Notes: a model not told the origin generated them from the sequence alone. A stretch of 64,000 nt of DNA from JALZVT01 sp039029135 (GCA_039029135.1 JBCCGT010000026.1:7890-71889); one strand, 5' to 3'. Positions 41,284 to 49,948 are shown, counted from the first letter of the stretch. Numbers and translations: made by a program.

Positions 41284-42234
41284 GTGAAGGAATTTCGCTG
41301 CGATTGCGGTCAGCCGCTGTTCTTCGACAGCAGCGTCTGTGTTGCCTGTGGCCGTCGGGTTGCGTTCGACCCTGTCGACATGACGATGCGGACGACCGAT
41401 GCGCGGATCTGTGCGAACGGCCGGCGCTACGGCGCCTGCAACTGGCTGGTGGCTGACGGGCGCGAGTACTGTGTCGCCTGCGAGCACAACCGCACGGTGC
41501 CGGCGCTGGACCGGGCCGCGAACGTGCGTCGGTTCATCGCGCTCGAAACCGCGAAGAAGCGTCTGCTGTACACGCTGCGAGAGCTCGGGCTGCCGCACGC
41601 CGGGCTGCGCTTCGACTTTCTGGAAGATGGCCGCAGCGATCCGGAGCGGTATGGGGATACGCGGGTGGCAACCGGCTACTTCGACAGCGTCATCACGATC
41701 AACGTACTGGAGGCCGATGCGCCGATTCGCGAAGCAGAGCGCGAGGCGCTGAATGAGCCCCAGCGCACGCTACTGGGACACATGCGCCACGAGGCCGGCC
41801 ATTTCTTTCTCGACCGGCTGCTCGTCTGTGCGGACTGGCGCGCGTCTTTTCGCGGTCTGTTCGGCGATGAACGCGCCGACTATTCGCAGGCGCTGCAGTC
41901 TTACTATGCGAGCGGACCCGCGGACGACTGGCGCGCCGGCTACATCAGCGCGTACGCCAGCGCGCATCCGAACGAGGACTGGGCGGAGACCTGGGGACAC
42001 CTGCTGCATATTGTGGATGCGCTGGACACGGCGTACACGCACGGCGTCATCGCCACGCGACCGGCCGGCGACGACTTCGCCGCCTGGCTCGCGGCCTGGC
42101 GACCGCTGTCGGTCACCTTGAACGAGCTCAATCGCAGCGTCGGGCTAAGCGATGCGTATCCCTTCGTGGTGAACGACGCGGTGGCCCAGAAGCTGCGCTT
42201 CGCCTGGGACAGCGTCGCTCGGCTGCGCGGCTGA
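41284..42234 (+). CDS. Putative zinc-binding metallopeptidase with N-terminal zinc ribbon
   Basis: A 316-residue protein starting GTG. The first ~80 residues carry paired cysteines (RCDCGQ, CVACGRR, ICAN, YCVACEHN) like a zinc ribbon. The middle has a gluzincin-type H-E-A-G-H in MRHEAGHFFLD and a downstream NEDWAETWGHLLHI segment that may supply the third ligand. It probably cuts or condenses peptides linked with the ATP-grasp product. It occupies the place a transglutaminase-like protease takes in many related clusters. It converges with anbu. Confidence 0.88.
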   Translation: MKEFRCDCGQPLFFDSSVCVACGRRVAFDPVDMTMRTTDARICANGRRYGACNWLVADGREYCVACEHNRTVPALDRAANVRRFIALETAKKRLLYTLRELGLPHAGLRFDFLEDGRSDPERYGDTRVATGYFDSVITINVLEADAPIREAEREALNEPQRTLLGHMRHEAGHFFLDRLLVCADWRASFRGLFGDERADYSQALQSYYASGPADDWRAGYISAYASAHPNEDWAETWGHLLHIVDALDTAYTHGVIATRPAGDDFAAWLAAWRPLSVTLNELNRSVGLSDAYPFVVNDAVAQKLRFAWDSVARLRG

Positions 42235-42271
42235 AGGCGCTAGATTCGGTCTGCGCCCGGACCCTGGACGA

Positions 42272-43015
42272 TCAGTCCTCGCTGAACACCTCGGCGATGG
42301 ACGGCAGATTGTTGAAGGCCGCGACGATCTCCTCATTCCACGCCGCGCGCATCTTCAGCAGCGTCGGATCCGTCGCCTCGAAGCTGTGGTAAGGGTTGGG
42401 CTCTGAGAAGTTGTCCGCGCGCAGAAACAGCAGCTCGATCGGCGGGCCGACCGTGGCGTTGCTGCGCATCGTCGAGTCCATCGAGACCAGGGCGCAGCGC
42501 ATGGCGATCTCGCGGGGCGTGTCGTGGGCGACGATCCGATCCAGTATCGGCCGCCCGTACTTGGTCTCGCCGATCTGAAAGAACGGAAAGCGCTCGGAAG
42601 GGTGGATGTGATTGCCTTCCGGGTAGATGAGATACAGCTCCTGCGGCGCGCCCTTGATCTGGCCCCCCAGAATGAACGAGGCCTCGGCGTTGAATCCGGC
42701 CTCTTCGCCCTCGGGGGCGTACTTGTTTTGCATGTCGCGGCTCAGCCGGCCCACATAATCAGCCAGGTCTGAGACGTAGGGCGCGCTCGCGAGGTTGATG
42801 TCTGCCGCCTCGCGCATGTCGCGCTCCAGCGCCTCGATGACCGCCTGAGTAGTGCCGAGATTGCCCGACGACAGGAGTGCGATCTGACGATCGTCCGGCA
42901 GGGAGAAACGGTGCATCTTGCTGAACGCGCTGACCCGATCGGCGCCAGCGTTGGTGCGCGAGTCGGAGCAGAACACCAGCCCTTCGTCGAGCTTCATCGC
43001 GAGGCAGTAGGTCAT
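42272..43015 (-). CDS. anbu: Anbu, bacterial proteasome homologue
   Basis: A 247-residue N-terminal-nucleophile protease. The initiator methionine is followed by Thr2 (MTYCLAMKL), the expected catalytic threonine after processing. LVFCSDSRTNAGADRVSAFSKM and LLSSGNLGTTQAVIEALERD are hallmarks of the Anbu/HslV-like group. The family assembles into open helical rings rather than closed barrels. It lies on the opposite strand, directly downstream of ATP-grasp, alpha-E and zinc peptidase genes, which are its known genomic partners. A role in handling an unusual amide-linked product is inference. Confidence 0.93.
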   Translation of the reverse strand: MTYCLAMKLDEGLVFCSDSRTNAGADRVSAFSKMHRFSLPDDRQIALLSSGNLGTTQAVIEALERDMREAADINLASAPYVSDLADYVGRLSRDMQNKYAPEGEEAGFNAEASFILGGQIKGAPQELYLIYPEGNHIHPSERFPFFQIGETKYGRPILDRIVAHDTPREIAMRCALVSMDSTMRSNATVGPPIELLFLRADNFSEPNPYHSFEATDPTLLKMRAAWNEEIVAAFNNLPSIAEVFSED

Positions 43016-43182
43016 GGACGGATTATAGGAGAGGCGGGATTGTGCATGCCAATGTCCGACACCCTGGAGCTAGGCGTTCCAGCCCCGCGGGGCGCGGCGG
43101 ACCTGCTTGGCGGCTGCTCACGACGGCCTGCTGTGCCGATGGACCGCGAGGCGTGTACCGGGCTAAATTCAAAAAGATATCG

Positions 43183-43196
43183 ATATGATATCATAT
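43183..43196. promoter_or_regulatory. 14-bp perfect palindrome upstream of the SPFH gene
   Basis: ATATGATATCATAT reads identically on both strands, and a second GATATC lies at 43176-43181, 11 bp before the first. It lies 28 bp upstream of the SPFH ATG in a GC-rich genome. The operon also encodes a small ribbon-helix-helix-like protein, so autoregulation at this site is plausible but unproven. Confidence 0.5.
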
Positions 43197-43224
43197 TGAA
43201 GTCTCAGTCAGTCGGGTCGAATCC

Positions 43225-44076
43225 ATGAGCCAGCACGAAAAGACCATCAATCCGCCGTCGGGCTATGTAGCCGCCGTCCTCTTTGCCGGACTGGCGCTGT
43301 TCGGCGTCTATAACTTCACCGGCGGGCGTCCGCTGATCGGAATTGTCTGCATCGCGGGCGGCATTTTCGGCTTGGTCGGTCTGTTCATGGTCCATCCGAA
43401 CGAGGCCAAGGTGCTGCAGCTATTTGGTCGCTACGTCGGCACCGCCAAGGAGGCGGGGCTGCGTTGGACCAATCCGCTGTACGCCAAGAGCGCCGTCAGC
43501 ATGCGCATCCGCAACTTCGAGAGCGGCCGGTTGAAGGTGAACGACTCGGCGGGCTCGCCCATCGAGATCGCCACCATCGTGGTCTGGCGCGTCATCGACA
43601 CGGCCGAGGCGATGTTCGAGGTCGACGACTACGAAGAGTTCGTCACCATCCAGAGCGAGGCCGCGCTGCGGAACCTCGCCACCACCTATCCCTACGAGAA
43701 CGCCGAAGCGGGCCAGCTGTCGCTGCGCAGCGACCCGCTGCAGATTGCCGATGCCCTCAAAGGAGAGATTCAGGATCGGCTCGAGAAGGCGGGCGTCGAG
43801 GTCATCGAGGCGCGGATCAGCCACCTCGCCTATGCGCCCGAGATCGCGAGCGCGATGCTGCGGCGACAGCAGGCCACCGCCATCATCGCCGCCCGCGAAC
43901 AGATCGTGGCCGGCGCCGTGGGTATGGTGCAGATGGCGTTAGAACAGCTCGAGCGCGACTCCGTCGTGGATCTCGACGAAGAGCGTAAGGCCGCGATGGT
44001 GAGCAACCTCCTCGTTGTGCTGTGCGGCGACCACGAGACCCAGCCGGTCGTCAACGCCGGTTCGCTCTACACCTGA
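43225..44076 (+). CDS. SPFH domain-containing membrane protein
   Basis: A 283-residue protein with two adjacent hydrophobic segments (residues ~13-33 and ~37-58) and an SPFH/band-7 domain (MVHPNEAKVLQLFGRYVGTAKEAGLRWTNPLY in outline). It then has a helical region (EIASAMLRRQQATAIIAAREQIV) typical of stomatin/flotillin-like proteins. It probably organises membrane microdomains. It is followed after 12 bp by a 69-residue DNA-binding-like protein, a recurrent pairing in proteobacteria. Confidence 0.92.
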   Translation: MSQHEKTINPPSGYVAAVLFAGLALFGVYNFTGGRPLIGIVCIAGGIFGLVGLFMVHPNEAKVLQLFGRYVGTAKEAGLRWTNPLYAKSAVSMRIRNFESGRLKVNDSAGSPIEIATIVVWRVIDTAEAMFEVDDYEEFVTIQSEAALRNLATTYPYENAEAGQLSLRSDPLQIADALKGEIQDRLEKAGVEVIEARISHLAYAPEIASAMLRRQQATAIIAAREQIVAGAVGMVQMALEQLERDSVVDLDEERKAAMVSNLLVVLCGDHETQPVVNAGSLYT

Positions 44077-44088
44077 TCGGGCGCGAGT

Positions 44089-44298
44089 GTGGCTAAACGT
44101 CGGGCCTATCCGCTGCGCATGGACGGTGAGATTCTCGCCGCCCTGCAGCGCTACGCCGATGACGAGCTGCGCAGCCTCAACGCGCAGATCGAATTCATCT
44201 GTCGCGATGCGCTGCGCAAGGCCGGCCGCCTGCCTGTGCCCGACGATCCCGGCGCGAGTGGCGGTGATCGTGGGAGCGAGCCGTCGCGGGACGCCTGA
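44089..44298 (+). CDS. Small Arc/ribbon-helix-helix-like protein
   Basis: A 69-residue protein starting GTG. KRRAYPLRMDGEILAALQRYADDELRSLNAQIEFICRDALRKAGR in outline is an Arc-type ribbon-helix-helix: one N-terminal strand (YPLRM) and two helices. It overlaps no gene and follows the SPFH gene by 12 bp. It may bind the 14-bp palindrome upstream of that gene. The C-terminal ~20 residues are polar and disordered. A toxin partner is not visible. Confidence 0.8.
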   Translation: MAKRRAYPLRMDGEILAALQRYADDELRSLNAQIEFICRDALRKAGRLPVPDDPGASGGDRGSEPSRDA

Positions 44299-44332
44299 GT
44301 CCGCGCTGGCAGCAGCGGCGCACGACGCGCGG

Positions 44333-45256
44333 CTAGAAGTAGCCGTGTTCCTCGAGGCCCAGCCCGAACTCGTCGGCGAGCGACCGGTTGCGCTCGCGCT
44401 CGGCGTTCAGGATGCGCTCTCCGGCCGCGTGTATCGGACCGCGATCCACCCCCCGGCTGCTCTTCGGCGCGTAGTCATGCAGCAGCTGCCCCGGGCTCGT
44501 CGAGCGGTACTTGCCGAACCGTTTGACCGGGATGCCGGGAATCAGACCGGCGGGATTCAGCAGATTGCGGAACAGGTGGTTGAGCAGGCGACTCGCGACC
44601 ATGCCGGTCGGCCCCAATTTGGTCGAGTTCTCTGTGGTCAGCGTCATGTCTGGAAAGCTCACGCCCATGAATTGGGCCAGGCGGTCGAGGAACGCGGACT
44701 GATCCCTGACAAACTGCTCGAACGGCAATACCAGCAGCCCCTGGGGAAACGCTTCCCGCACGGCCCGCAGCCAGGGTGCAAAGTCGAACCGATCGACGGC
44801 AAACAGCGGCGTCTGGCCGGCGGTAAAACCAAAGAAGCGGTTGACGTCTCGCGTCCCCCCCGACTTCAGATACTGGCGGTAGAACGACTGGGCGAGTTTG
44901 TCCTGGCGGCGTATGACCACCACGGCCTGCGCCTGCGGATAGACGCGCGCCAGATTGGTCAGCACGGGCGTCCTGTGATCCAGACCGCCCTCGATCACGC
45001 CGGCGTAGGGCGGCCCCGACAGCGACTCATTGGATACCAGGTTGGTGCGCGCGTCGTCGAGCTGCAGCAGGCTGCGAGCGTAGTCCGCGTCGAAGTACGC
45101 GGGATCCTTGCGCGTCACTAGCTGCATGAACTCGCGCATGGGGTCATCTAGCGTCGTGAACAGCTTGATCTCACGCGTCGCGGGAAATAGCTGGCGCTGC
45201 AGGGTGCCGGTGGCCGTCTTGTGCAGGCCGAGATGGACGATGACGCGTGCGGACAT
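44333..45256 (-). CDS. Sulfotransferase family protein (paralog A)
   Basis: A 307-residue sulfotransferase. VIVHLGLHKTATGTLQRQLF contains the PAPS-binding loop with the K-T-A-T signature, and VVVIRRQDKLAQSFYRQYLKSGGTR is the 3'-phosphate region. LLNPAGLIPGIP near residue 245 recurs almost unchanged in the protein at 48871-49857 (SPLNPAGVLPGIP), so the two are paralogs. It should put sulfate on a glycan. It diverges from the glycosidase-like gene starting at 45949. Confidence 0.88.
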   Translation of the reverse strand: MSARVIVHLGLHKTATGTLQRQLFPATREIKLFTTLDDPMREFMQLVTRKDPAYFDADYARSLLQLDDARTNLVSNESLSGPPYAGVIEGGLDHRTPVLTNLARVYPQAQAVVVIRRQDKLAQSFYRQYLKSGGTRDVNRFFGFTAGQTPLFAVDRFDFAPWLRAVREAFPQGLLVLPFEQFVRDQSAFLDRLAQFMGVSFPDMTLTTENSTKLGPTGMVASRLLNHLFRNLLNPAGLIPGIPVKRFGKYRSTSPGQLLHDYAPKSSRGVDRGPIHAAGERILNAERERNRSLADEFGLGLEEHGYF

Positions 45257-45948
45257 GGTGCTTCGAATGGCGATTTCGGGTGAGGCGGGCGCCCGTCTGG
45301 GCGCGCGGTTGCGATCGAGCGAAACGGCGCCCTGACGCCGCTAAACAGTCGGTAGGGCGACAATAACACTTCGCGAATCTTCGCGAGTTGCCGGGTTCAC
45401 ATTGTCTGGGCCTTCGTTCATAGTCCGCGACAGGATGCCGCCGGTTTTAACGGCTGCATCGATGGCGCCAGTGGGTTTCGCGATCTGTGCCGAAACGCCC
45501 GAGCGGAACCCCGCGCCAATTCGTGTGGCACAGCAAGGATGCCCATGACCGCGGCTCGCCGCGCCCGAGGCAACGGGTTGCGAGGTCGTTGAGTTTCGGC
45601 ACCGCAGTGCCTAGACAACGGCGCCGAAGCGGCGCCAGACGAGCGCTATGAAACACTAGCGCGGGTCGACGCGAGGACCGCGCCGACCAGCAAGTACTGA
45701 CGGCGAACGCGCCCAGGATTGCGCCTTTACCCACAAGCGATCGATGCAAGCTAAACAGCGCGCGAACAGCGCGTTACAGCGATACGGACATGCGATGCAG
45801 CTGGGGCGGACCACGTCCGTCCCCGATCGCCCGGCGTGGGGCCGTCAGATTTTTACCGACTAACGAGCAGCGTCGCGCTGCCGACCAGCGCTCTTCCATT
45901 GCTGGCCGGTTCGGCGGCGCTGCGGGAACACCAAGATTCAAACAAGCT
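45257..45948. other. Long intergenic region, divergent promoters expected
   Basis: 692 bp between the divergent sulfotransferase and glycosidase-like starts. CTTCGCGA is repeated at 45369-45376 and 45379-45386, exactly 10 bp apart. Short open frames (e.g. 45447-45749 minus) have no recognisable homology, codon pattern or ribosome site. No RNA gene or mobile element is apparent. Confidence 0.5.
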
Positions 45949-47373
45949 ATGTCTACATTCTCACAGCAGCGCGGGACGCCGCTGCACGATTTCTCGCGTC
46001 CCAGTCTCAATTTAGTCAATTTGGCTGCTTTGTTGTTCTTCCTGCTCGTGCCCGGCGCCGCGCAGGCCGATCCCGCGCCGCCCGTGCCCTGCTACCAGGG
46101 CACTTGTGCGACCGGAGCGGTGCCGCCTCCACCGGAACCCCAGCCTGAGCCTGGCCCGACGCCCGAACCCGCGCCGGAACCGGACCCTCAGCCGGCCCCG
46201 GGGGGCGTCCAGATCAAGTGGAACCCCGGGCTGTACTGGGGCGAGCAGACCCGATTCACGCCGAATCCGACGCGCGAGAGCGTGCACAATCGGCTGTGGA
46301 AGAAGGCCCAGATCGGCGGCGAACCGCGGGTAACCTATCTCAAAGAACCCTGGGTCAGGCACGTCAAAGGCGTGCGGCTGAAGTTTCACTGGGGCGAGAT
46401 CGAAAAGACGCCCAACGTGTTCGATTGGGGCGTCATCGACGGCTACCTCGAGGCGCTCGAGCCGTCCGGGCAGCGACTGATCGTCGGCGTCGATCATCAG
46501 GCCAACAACCGGCACGCGGGATTCAAGAACGGCGCTGGCCGTGAACCCAATCTCTGCGTCCCGCCCGATTTGCGGGTCCACGGCAAAGGCATGTGGTGGT
46601 GGGTGCGCGGCACCGGTAAGAAGCGCTGTCTCGCGCGCATCTGGGACGACGGTTCGCGCAGCGGCACGGACGTGCGTGCGCGCTATCGCCGTCTGTGCGT
46701 GGCGCTGGGCGAACGCTACGGTACCCACCCGCGCGTCGAGGCGCTGTTCTGCAAGGGCGAGAATTCCCTTGGCAACCCGACCGATCCGACCTTCGACAAG
46801 GATGAGCACGATCGCGTCCTGCGAGCGATCGAACTCGATGTGCGCCGGGTTGCGGGCAACACCATGGTGCTGATGCCCGCCAACGGGCTGGGCGCTGACG
46901 ACGACGTGATCATGCGTCGCGCGCGTATTCAGTTCGAGCGCGCGGACAACATTCCGGGCTTTGGATTTCGCAAGCCGGACACGTTCACGATCGACTCAAG
47001 AGGCTTCCCCGAAACCGGCTTCGACCGCGTGTTCATGGGGCTCGCCAAGCACGGCCAGTATCCGGCGGCATGGGAGTGGCAGCGCGCCGGTCAGACCTTT
47101 AACAACGTCGCAGAACACTGGCGCGGTGCCTTCGGCGCACGTCGCTACAAGCACCTGCTGCCGCGTCCTGAGAACGCACTGCCGGCGCCCACCTCGCGGC
47201 CCAACTACGCGCACGGCGCCACGCATCCGGTGTACATCCCTGGTGACAAGCCGTATTCCAGCTTGGATGCGTGGCTCGACGCCTTCAATCGCTACGGCTG
47301 GACGCCGGCCTATGCGGAGTGTCCGAGCGCCTGGGTGAATGCCGGTGCGAGCTGCGTCACGGGCACGAGGTAG
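45949..47373 (+). CDS. Secreted TIM-barrel glycosidase-like protein (paralog 1)
   Basis: A 474-residue protein starting at the ATG at 45949. A signal peptide (LAALLFFLLVPGAAQA) is followed by CYQGTC and a proline/glutamate-rich linker (~residues 60-80), then IKWNPGLY. VRLKFHWGEIEKTP, GVDHQANNRHAG, KRCLARIW and FCKGENSLGNP follow. The K-G-E-N may carry the acid/base glutamate, as in clan GH-A barrels. The C-terminus has the conserved CPSAWVNAGASCVTG. Its closest relative in the window is the protein on the opposite strand at 47407-48807. It is probably exported to the surface; no GH family number can be given. Function in polysaccharide turnover or synthesis is inferred from its neighbours. 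Confidence 0.75.
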   Translation: MSTFSQQRGTPLHDFSRPSLNLVNLAALLFFLLVPGAAQADPAPPVPCYQGTCATGAVPPPPEPQPEPGPTPEPAPEPDPQPAPGGVQIKWNPGLYWGEQTRFTPNPTRESVHNRLWKKAQIGGEPRVTYLKEPWVRHVKGVRLKFHWGEIEKTPNVFDWGVIDGYLEALEPSGQRLIVGVDHQANNRHAGFKNGAGREPNLCVPPDLRVHGKGMWWWVRGTGKKRCLARIWDDGSRSGTDVRARYRRLCVALGERYGTHPRVEALFCKGENSLGNPTDPTFDKDEHDRVLRAIELDVRRVAGNTMVLMPANGLGADDDVIMRRARIQFERADNIPGFGFRKPDTFTIDSRGFPETGFDRVFMGLAKHGQYPAAWEWQRAGQTFNNVAEHWRGAFGARRYKHLLPRPENALPAPTSRPNYAHGATHPVYIPGDKPYSSLDAWLDAFNRYGWTPAYAECPSAWVNAGASCVTGTR

Positions 47374-47393
47374 AAAGAACCCCGTAAATTGGG

Positions 47394-47421
47394 CAGCAGC
47401 GGCCCGCTAGAGCCGCTGCTG
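47394..47421. terminator. Bidirectional hairpin between convergent genes
   Basis: CAGCAGCGGC (47394-47403) and GCCGCTGCTG (47412-47421) are a perfect 10-bp inverted repeat with an 8-base loop. The minus-strand gene's stop codon falls in the loop. No strong T-run follows on either strand; TTCTTTCT follows on the minus strand after 20 bases. It probably limits convergent readthrough. Confidence 0.5.
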
Positions 47422-48807
47422 GTCTCTTCGCTGTTGTCCTTGCTGCTCTCCCCGCTGCACCCGCTCTTTCCGGGCGCGTTTGCGTTCGCGTTTCGATCGT
47501 ACTTCGGGCGCGCTCGCGATCGGCGTCGTCGCGTCGGGCAGGCCACCGGTTAAACAGGTGACGCCGTGCCGCGTCCAGGCCTGCGGGCAGGCCCGTGAGT
47601 ACACGCCGCCGTCGCGCTCGGCCAGTACGGTCAGCAGGTTTTCCACGTTGAACTTGTCGTCGTAGTCCCGCCGCGGCCAGACTGGGTGGGTCGCGGCCCA
47701 GGTGACGTCGACCACCTTGCCTGTCTGCGGGTGCACGCCGCGCTGTTCGGACGCCGGGTCGCAGCAGTGCAGCCACGCATTGTCGTAGCCCGACGTCTTG
47801 CGTCCGCGGCGTTTGGGGAGCTGATGTTCCCCGGCCAGCGGCCCGTGGACGCCGGAAAACGACTTGTAGTATTCGTGGGTGGCCGTGGCCGGAAACGGTT
47901 TGTCCGGGGTGTGAAAGGTATCGGGCCAGCGCCAACCAAAACCGGGCAGGCTGTTGGCCGCGGTCACGAACGGCATGAAATTTTCTTTGTCGCGACCAAA
48001 GTGATTCGAACCGAACGTGAATGCCGTGTTCGGCGCGTGCGCGCGCATCGCCGCCGCGACGTCGAGCAGGGCCTGGGTGTAGCGGGCGCGCTCGAAGTCG
48101 CCGCGCTCTTCCGGGAGGCCCAGCGAGCCCTCGCCCTTGGTCGAGAAGTATTCCACCAGCGGATGGTCGTTGTAGCGTCGCGCCATCGCGACGGCCAGGT
48201 TCTTGTAGTGTTCGGCGACGCCGGGACGCCAGATGCGGGCGAGGCAGCGTTCCTTGCCGGTGCGCCGCGTAAAGTGCCAGACGCCGTCCATCTTCCAGAT
48301 GTACTCGGGCGCGCACATCCGCTTGGACTCCTTGTTGGCGTCGCGGTTGTTTGCCTGGTGATCCACCGCCAGCATCACCCGGCGCGGCCGATCGCCGCAG
48401 CTTTGCGTCATCACCCGCAGATACTCGTCGATGATGCGCCAGTCGTATTGGCCTTTCTTCGGTTCCAGTGCCCGCCAGTGGAACTTCAGGCGGACGCCTT
48501 CGATGTACTTGGCGCCGCGCGGGTCGGTGCAGAACGGGTGTCTCGACCAGTAGCGTTCGATCTTCTTCAGCGGCAGGTCGGCGCTGGCCATCGCGTAGTG
48601 ACCGGGATTCCACTTGATGAACGGCGCCGGTTCCGGCTGCGGTGCTGCGACGGGGGCGGCAGGGCGCAGCGACGGCAGGCCGCCGCGCCCGACGGCGAAC
48701 AGCGACGCGGCCGCGAGGGCGGTGCCAAGCGCTGCGAGCGCGACGTAGCGCGGCATGCGCGGCCTCGAGCGCACGGGGGTATCCCTGGGCGAGGGCGCGT
48801 TGCTCAT
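47407..48807 (-). CDS. Membrane-anchored TIM-barrel glycosidase-like protein (paralog 2)
   Basis: A 466-residue protein with an N-terminal anchor or signal (YVALAALGTALAAASLFAVG) instead of a cleavable proline-rich linker. FIKWNPGHYAMA, VRLKFHWRALEPKKG, LAVDHQANNRDANK, ERCLARIWRPG and FSTKGEGSLGLP line up with the paralog at 45949-47373, as does the C-terminal CPQAWTRHGVTCLTG. A lysine/arginine/glutamine-rich tail (~30 residues) follows. The putative acid/base glutamate is E in K-G-E-G. It and its paralog converge with 33 bp between stop codons. Role is inferred from the surrounding sulfotransferases and glycosyltransferase. Confidence 0.75.
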   Translation of the reverse strand: MSNAPSPRDTPVRSRPRMPRYVALAALGTALAAASLFAVGRGGLPSLRPAAPVAAPQPEPAPFIKWNPGHYAMASADLPLKKIERYWSRHPFCTDPRGAKYIEGVRLKFHWRALEPKKGQYDWRIIDEYLRVMTQSCGDRPRRVMLAVDHQANNRDANKESKRMCAPEYIWKMDGVWHFTRRTGKERCLARIWRPGVAEHYKNLAVAMARRYNDHPLVEYFSTKGEGSLGLPEERGDFERARYTQALLDVAAAMRAHAPNTAFTFGSNHFGRDKENFMPFVTAANSLPGFGWRWPDTFHTPDKPFPATATHEYYKSFSGVHGPLAGEHQLPKRRGRKTSGYDNAWLHCCDPASEQRGVHPQTGKVVDVTWAATHPVWPRRDYDDKFNVENLLTVLAERDGGVYSRACPQAWTRHGVTCLTGGLPDATTPIASAPEVRSKRERKRARKERVQRGEQQGQQRRDQQRL

Positions 48808-48870
48808 ATGCTGCGCCCGACTGGTGTACTGCTATCCATAGTCTGTTCGACCCTTTTCCCTGGCTGAAAT

Positions 48871-49857
48871 TCAGTAGCCGTAGCGAGCGAGATCCTGATC
48901 GATCAGCGCCTCGAGCCTGCGGTTGTCGCTATTCGCCTCGGCGAGCACAGTCGCAAACAGCGCCTGATGGGCGGCGGACGTCTTCGCCCGGGTGCTCGGC
49001 CAATGATCCTGCAGCAGCGCGACGGGACTGAGCGTGCGCCAGCCGCCGCCACGCCTGATCGGGATGCCCGGCAGCACGCCGGCGGGGTTCAGCGGACTAG
49101 TGAACAGTCGGTTAAGAACGCGGCACAGGTTCAGACCGGCGCTGCCCATGCGCGTGCTGTTGCGCCGACTCATGGGCTTATCGGGTGGCGGCGCGCCGAG
49201 AAAGTCGCTGACTGTGCCTAGAAACTGGCCCTCGTTCTCCCGCAGCAACTCGAACGGGATCACCCGCACGCGCGCAAAGCTGCGCTGCAGCGCGTCGACG
49301 AGCGCCGCATAGCGATAGCGATCTGGCGCGAACAGAGGCGTGTGACCGTTCGCCCCCAGAAACTGTGCGAGGGGACGCGTGCCGCCGGATTTCACGTACT
49401 GGCGGTACATGGATTTCGCGTAGTCATCCTGGCGGCGAATGATCAACAGCAACTCGGCGTCCGGAAAATCCTGTAGCAGGTTCAACAGCACGGGCGTGCG
49501 GTGATCGATACCGCGCTGCGTGACGCCCACCCAGGCCGGTCCGGACAGCGCTTCGGAAGAAACCAGATTGGTCTCGCCGGTTTGCAGCGCCTCGCGCAGC
49601 GCCGTGACCGCCTGCTGGTCGACGGGCGGCGCGTCGTCGGCCGCGCCTGCAGCGGTCGCTACACCTGTCGGTTGCGTCTTGATTGGAAAGGCGCCGTGAT
49701 GTATCGGATCGCGTGCGATCACGGTGTTCACGTAGTGCGCGACCGCCGGATGTCCGGGTCCCAGATAGTTGATCCCGGACAGCGTCGGAAAGGTGTCGAC
49801 CTGCAGGGATGTGGTTGCCGTTTTGTGCAGCCCGATGTGAAAAACGACGCGAGTCAT
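48871..49857 (-). CDS. Sulfotransferase family protein (paralog B)
   Basis: A 328-residue sulfotransferase starting at ATG 49857. VVFHIGLHKTATTSLQVDTF carries the PAPS 5'-loop and ELLLIIRRQDDYAKSMYRQY the 3'-phosphate site. It has an extra ~35 residues (GVATAAGAADDAPP region) compared with its paralog at 44333-45256, and shares the SPLNPAGVLPGIP signature near residue 255. It lies between the glycosidase-like gene and the glycosyltransferase. The acceptor is unknown; a sulfated surface polysaccharide is inferred. Confidence 0.88.
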   Translation of the reverse strand: MTRVVFHIGLHKTATTSLQVDTFPTLSGINYLGPGHPAVAHYVNTVIARDPIHHGAFPIKTQPTGVATAAGAADDAPPVDQQAVTALREALQTGETNLVSSEALSGPAWVGVTQRGIDHRTPVLLNLLQDFPDAELLLIIRRQDDYAKSMYRQYVKSGGTRPLAQFLGANGHTPLFAPDRYRYAALVDALQRSFARVRVIPFELLRENEGQFLGTVSDFLGAPPPDKPMSRRNSTRMGSAGLNLCRVLNRLFTSPLNPAGVLPGIPIRRGGGWRTLSPVALLQDHWPSTRAKTSAAHQALFATVLAEANSDNRRLEALIDQDLARYGY

Positions 49858-49948
49858 AGCGCGAGTGTACGGCATCACGGCGGCGACAAAGGTAGAAGGT
49901 CGTCACCGAACGAGCAGCCGAACCTGCTACGCTCGCCCGATTGATTGG

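Noticed and set aside
44089..44298. A toxin-antitoxin module with the SPFH gene.
   Set aside because: The small protein looks like a ribbon-helix-helix, but no toxin gene is adjacent; the SPFH protein is not a toxin family.
45447..45749. A 100-codon minus-strand frame in the intergenic region.
   Set aside because: No ribosome site, no family match, and irregular composition.
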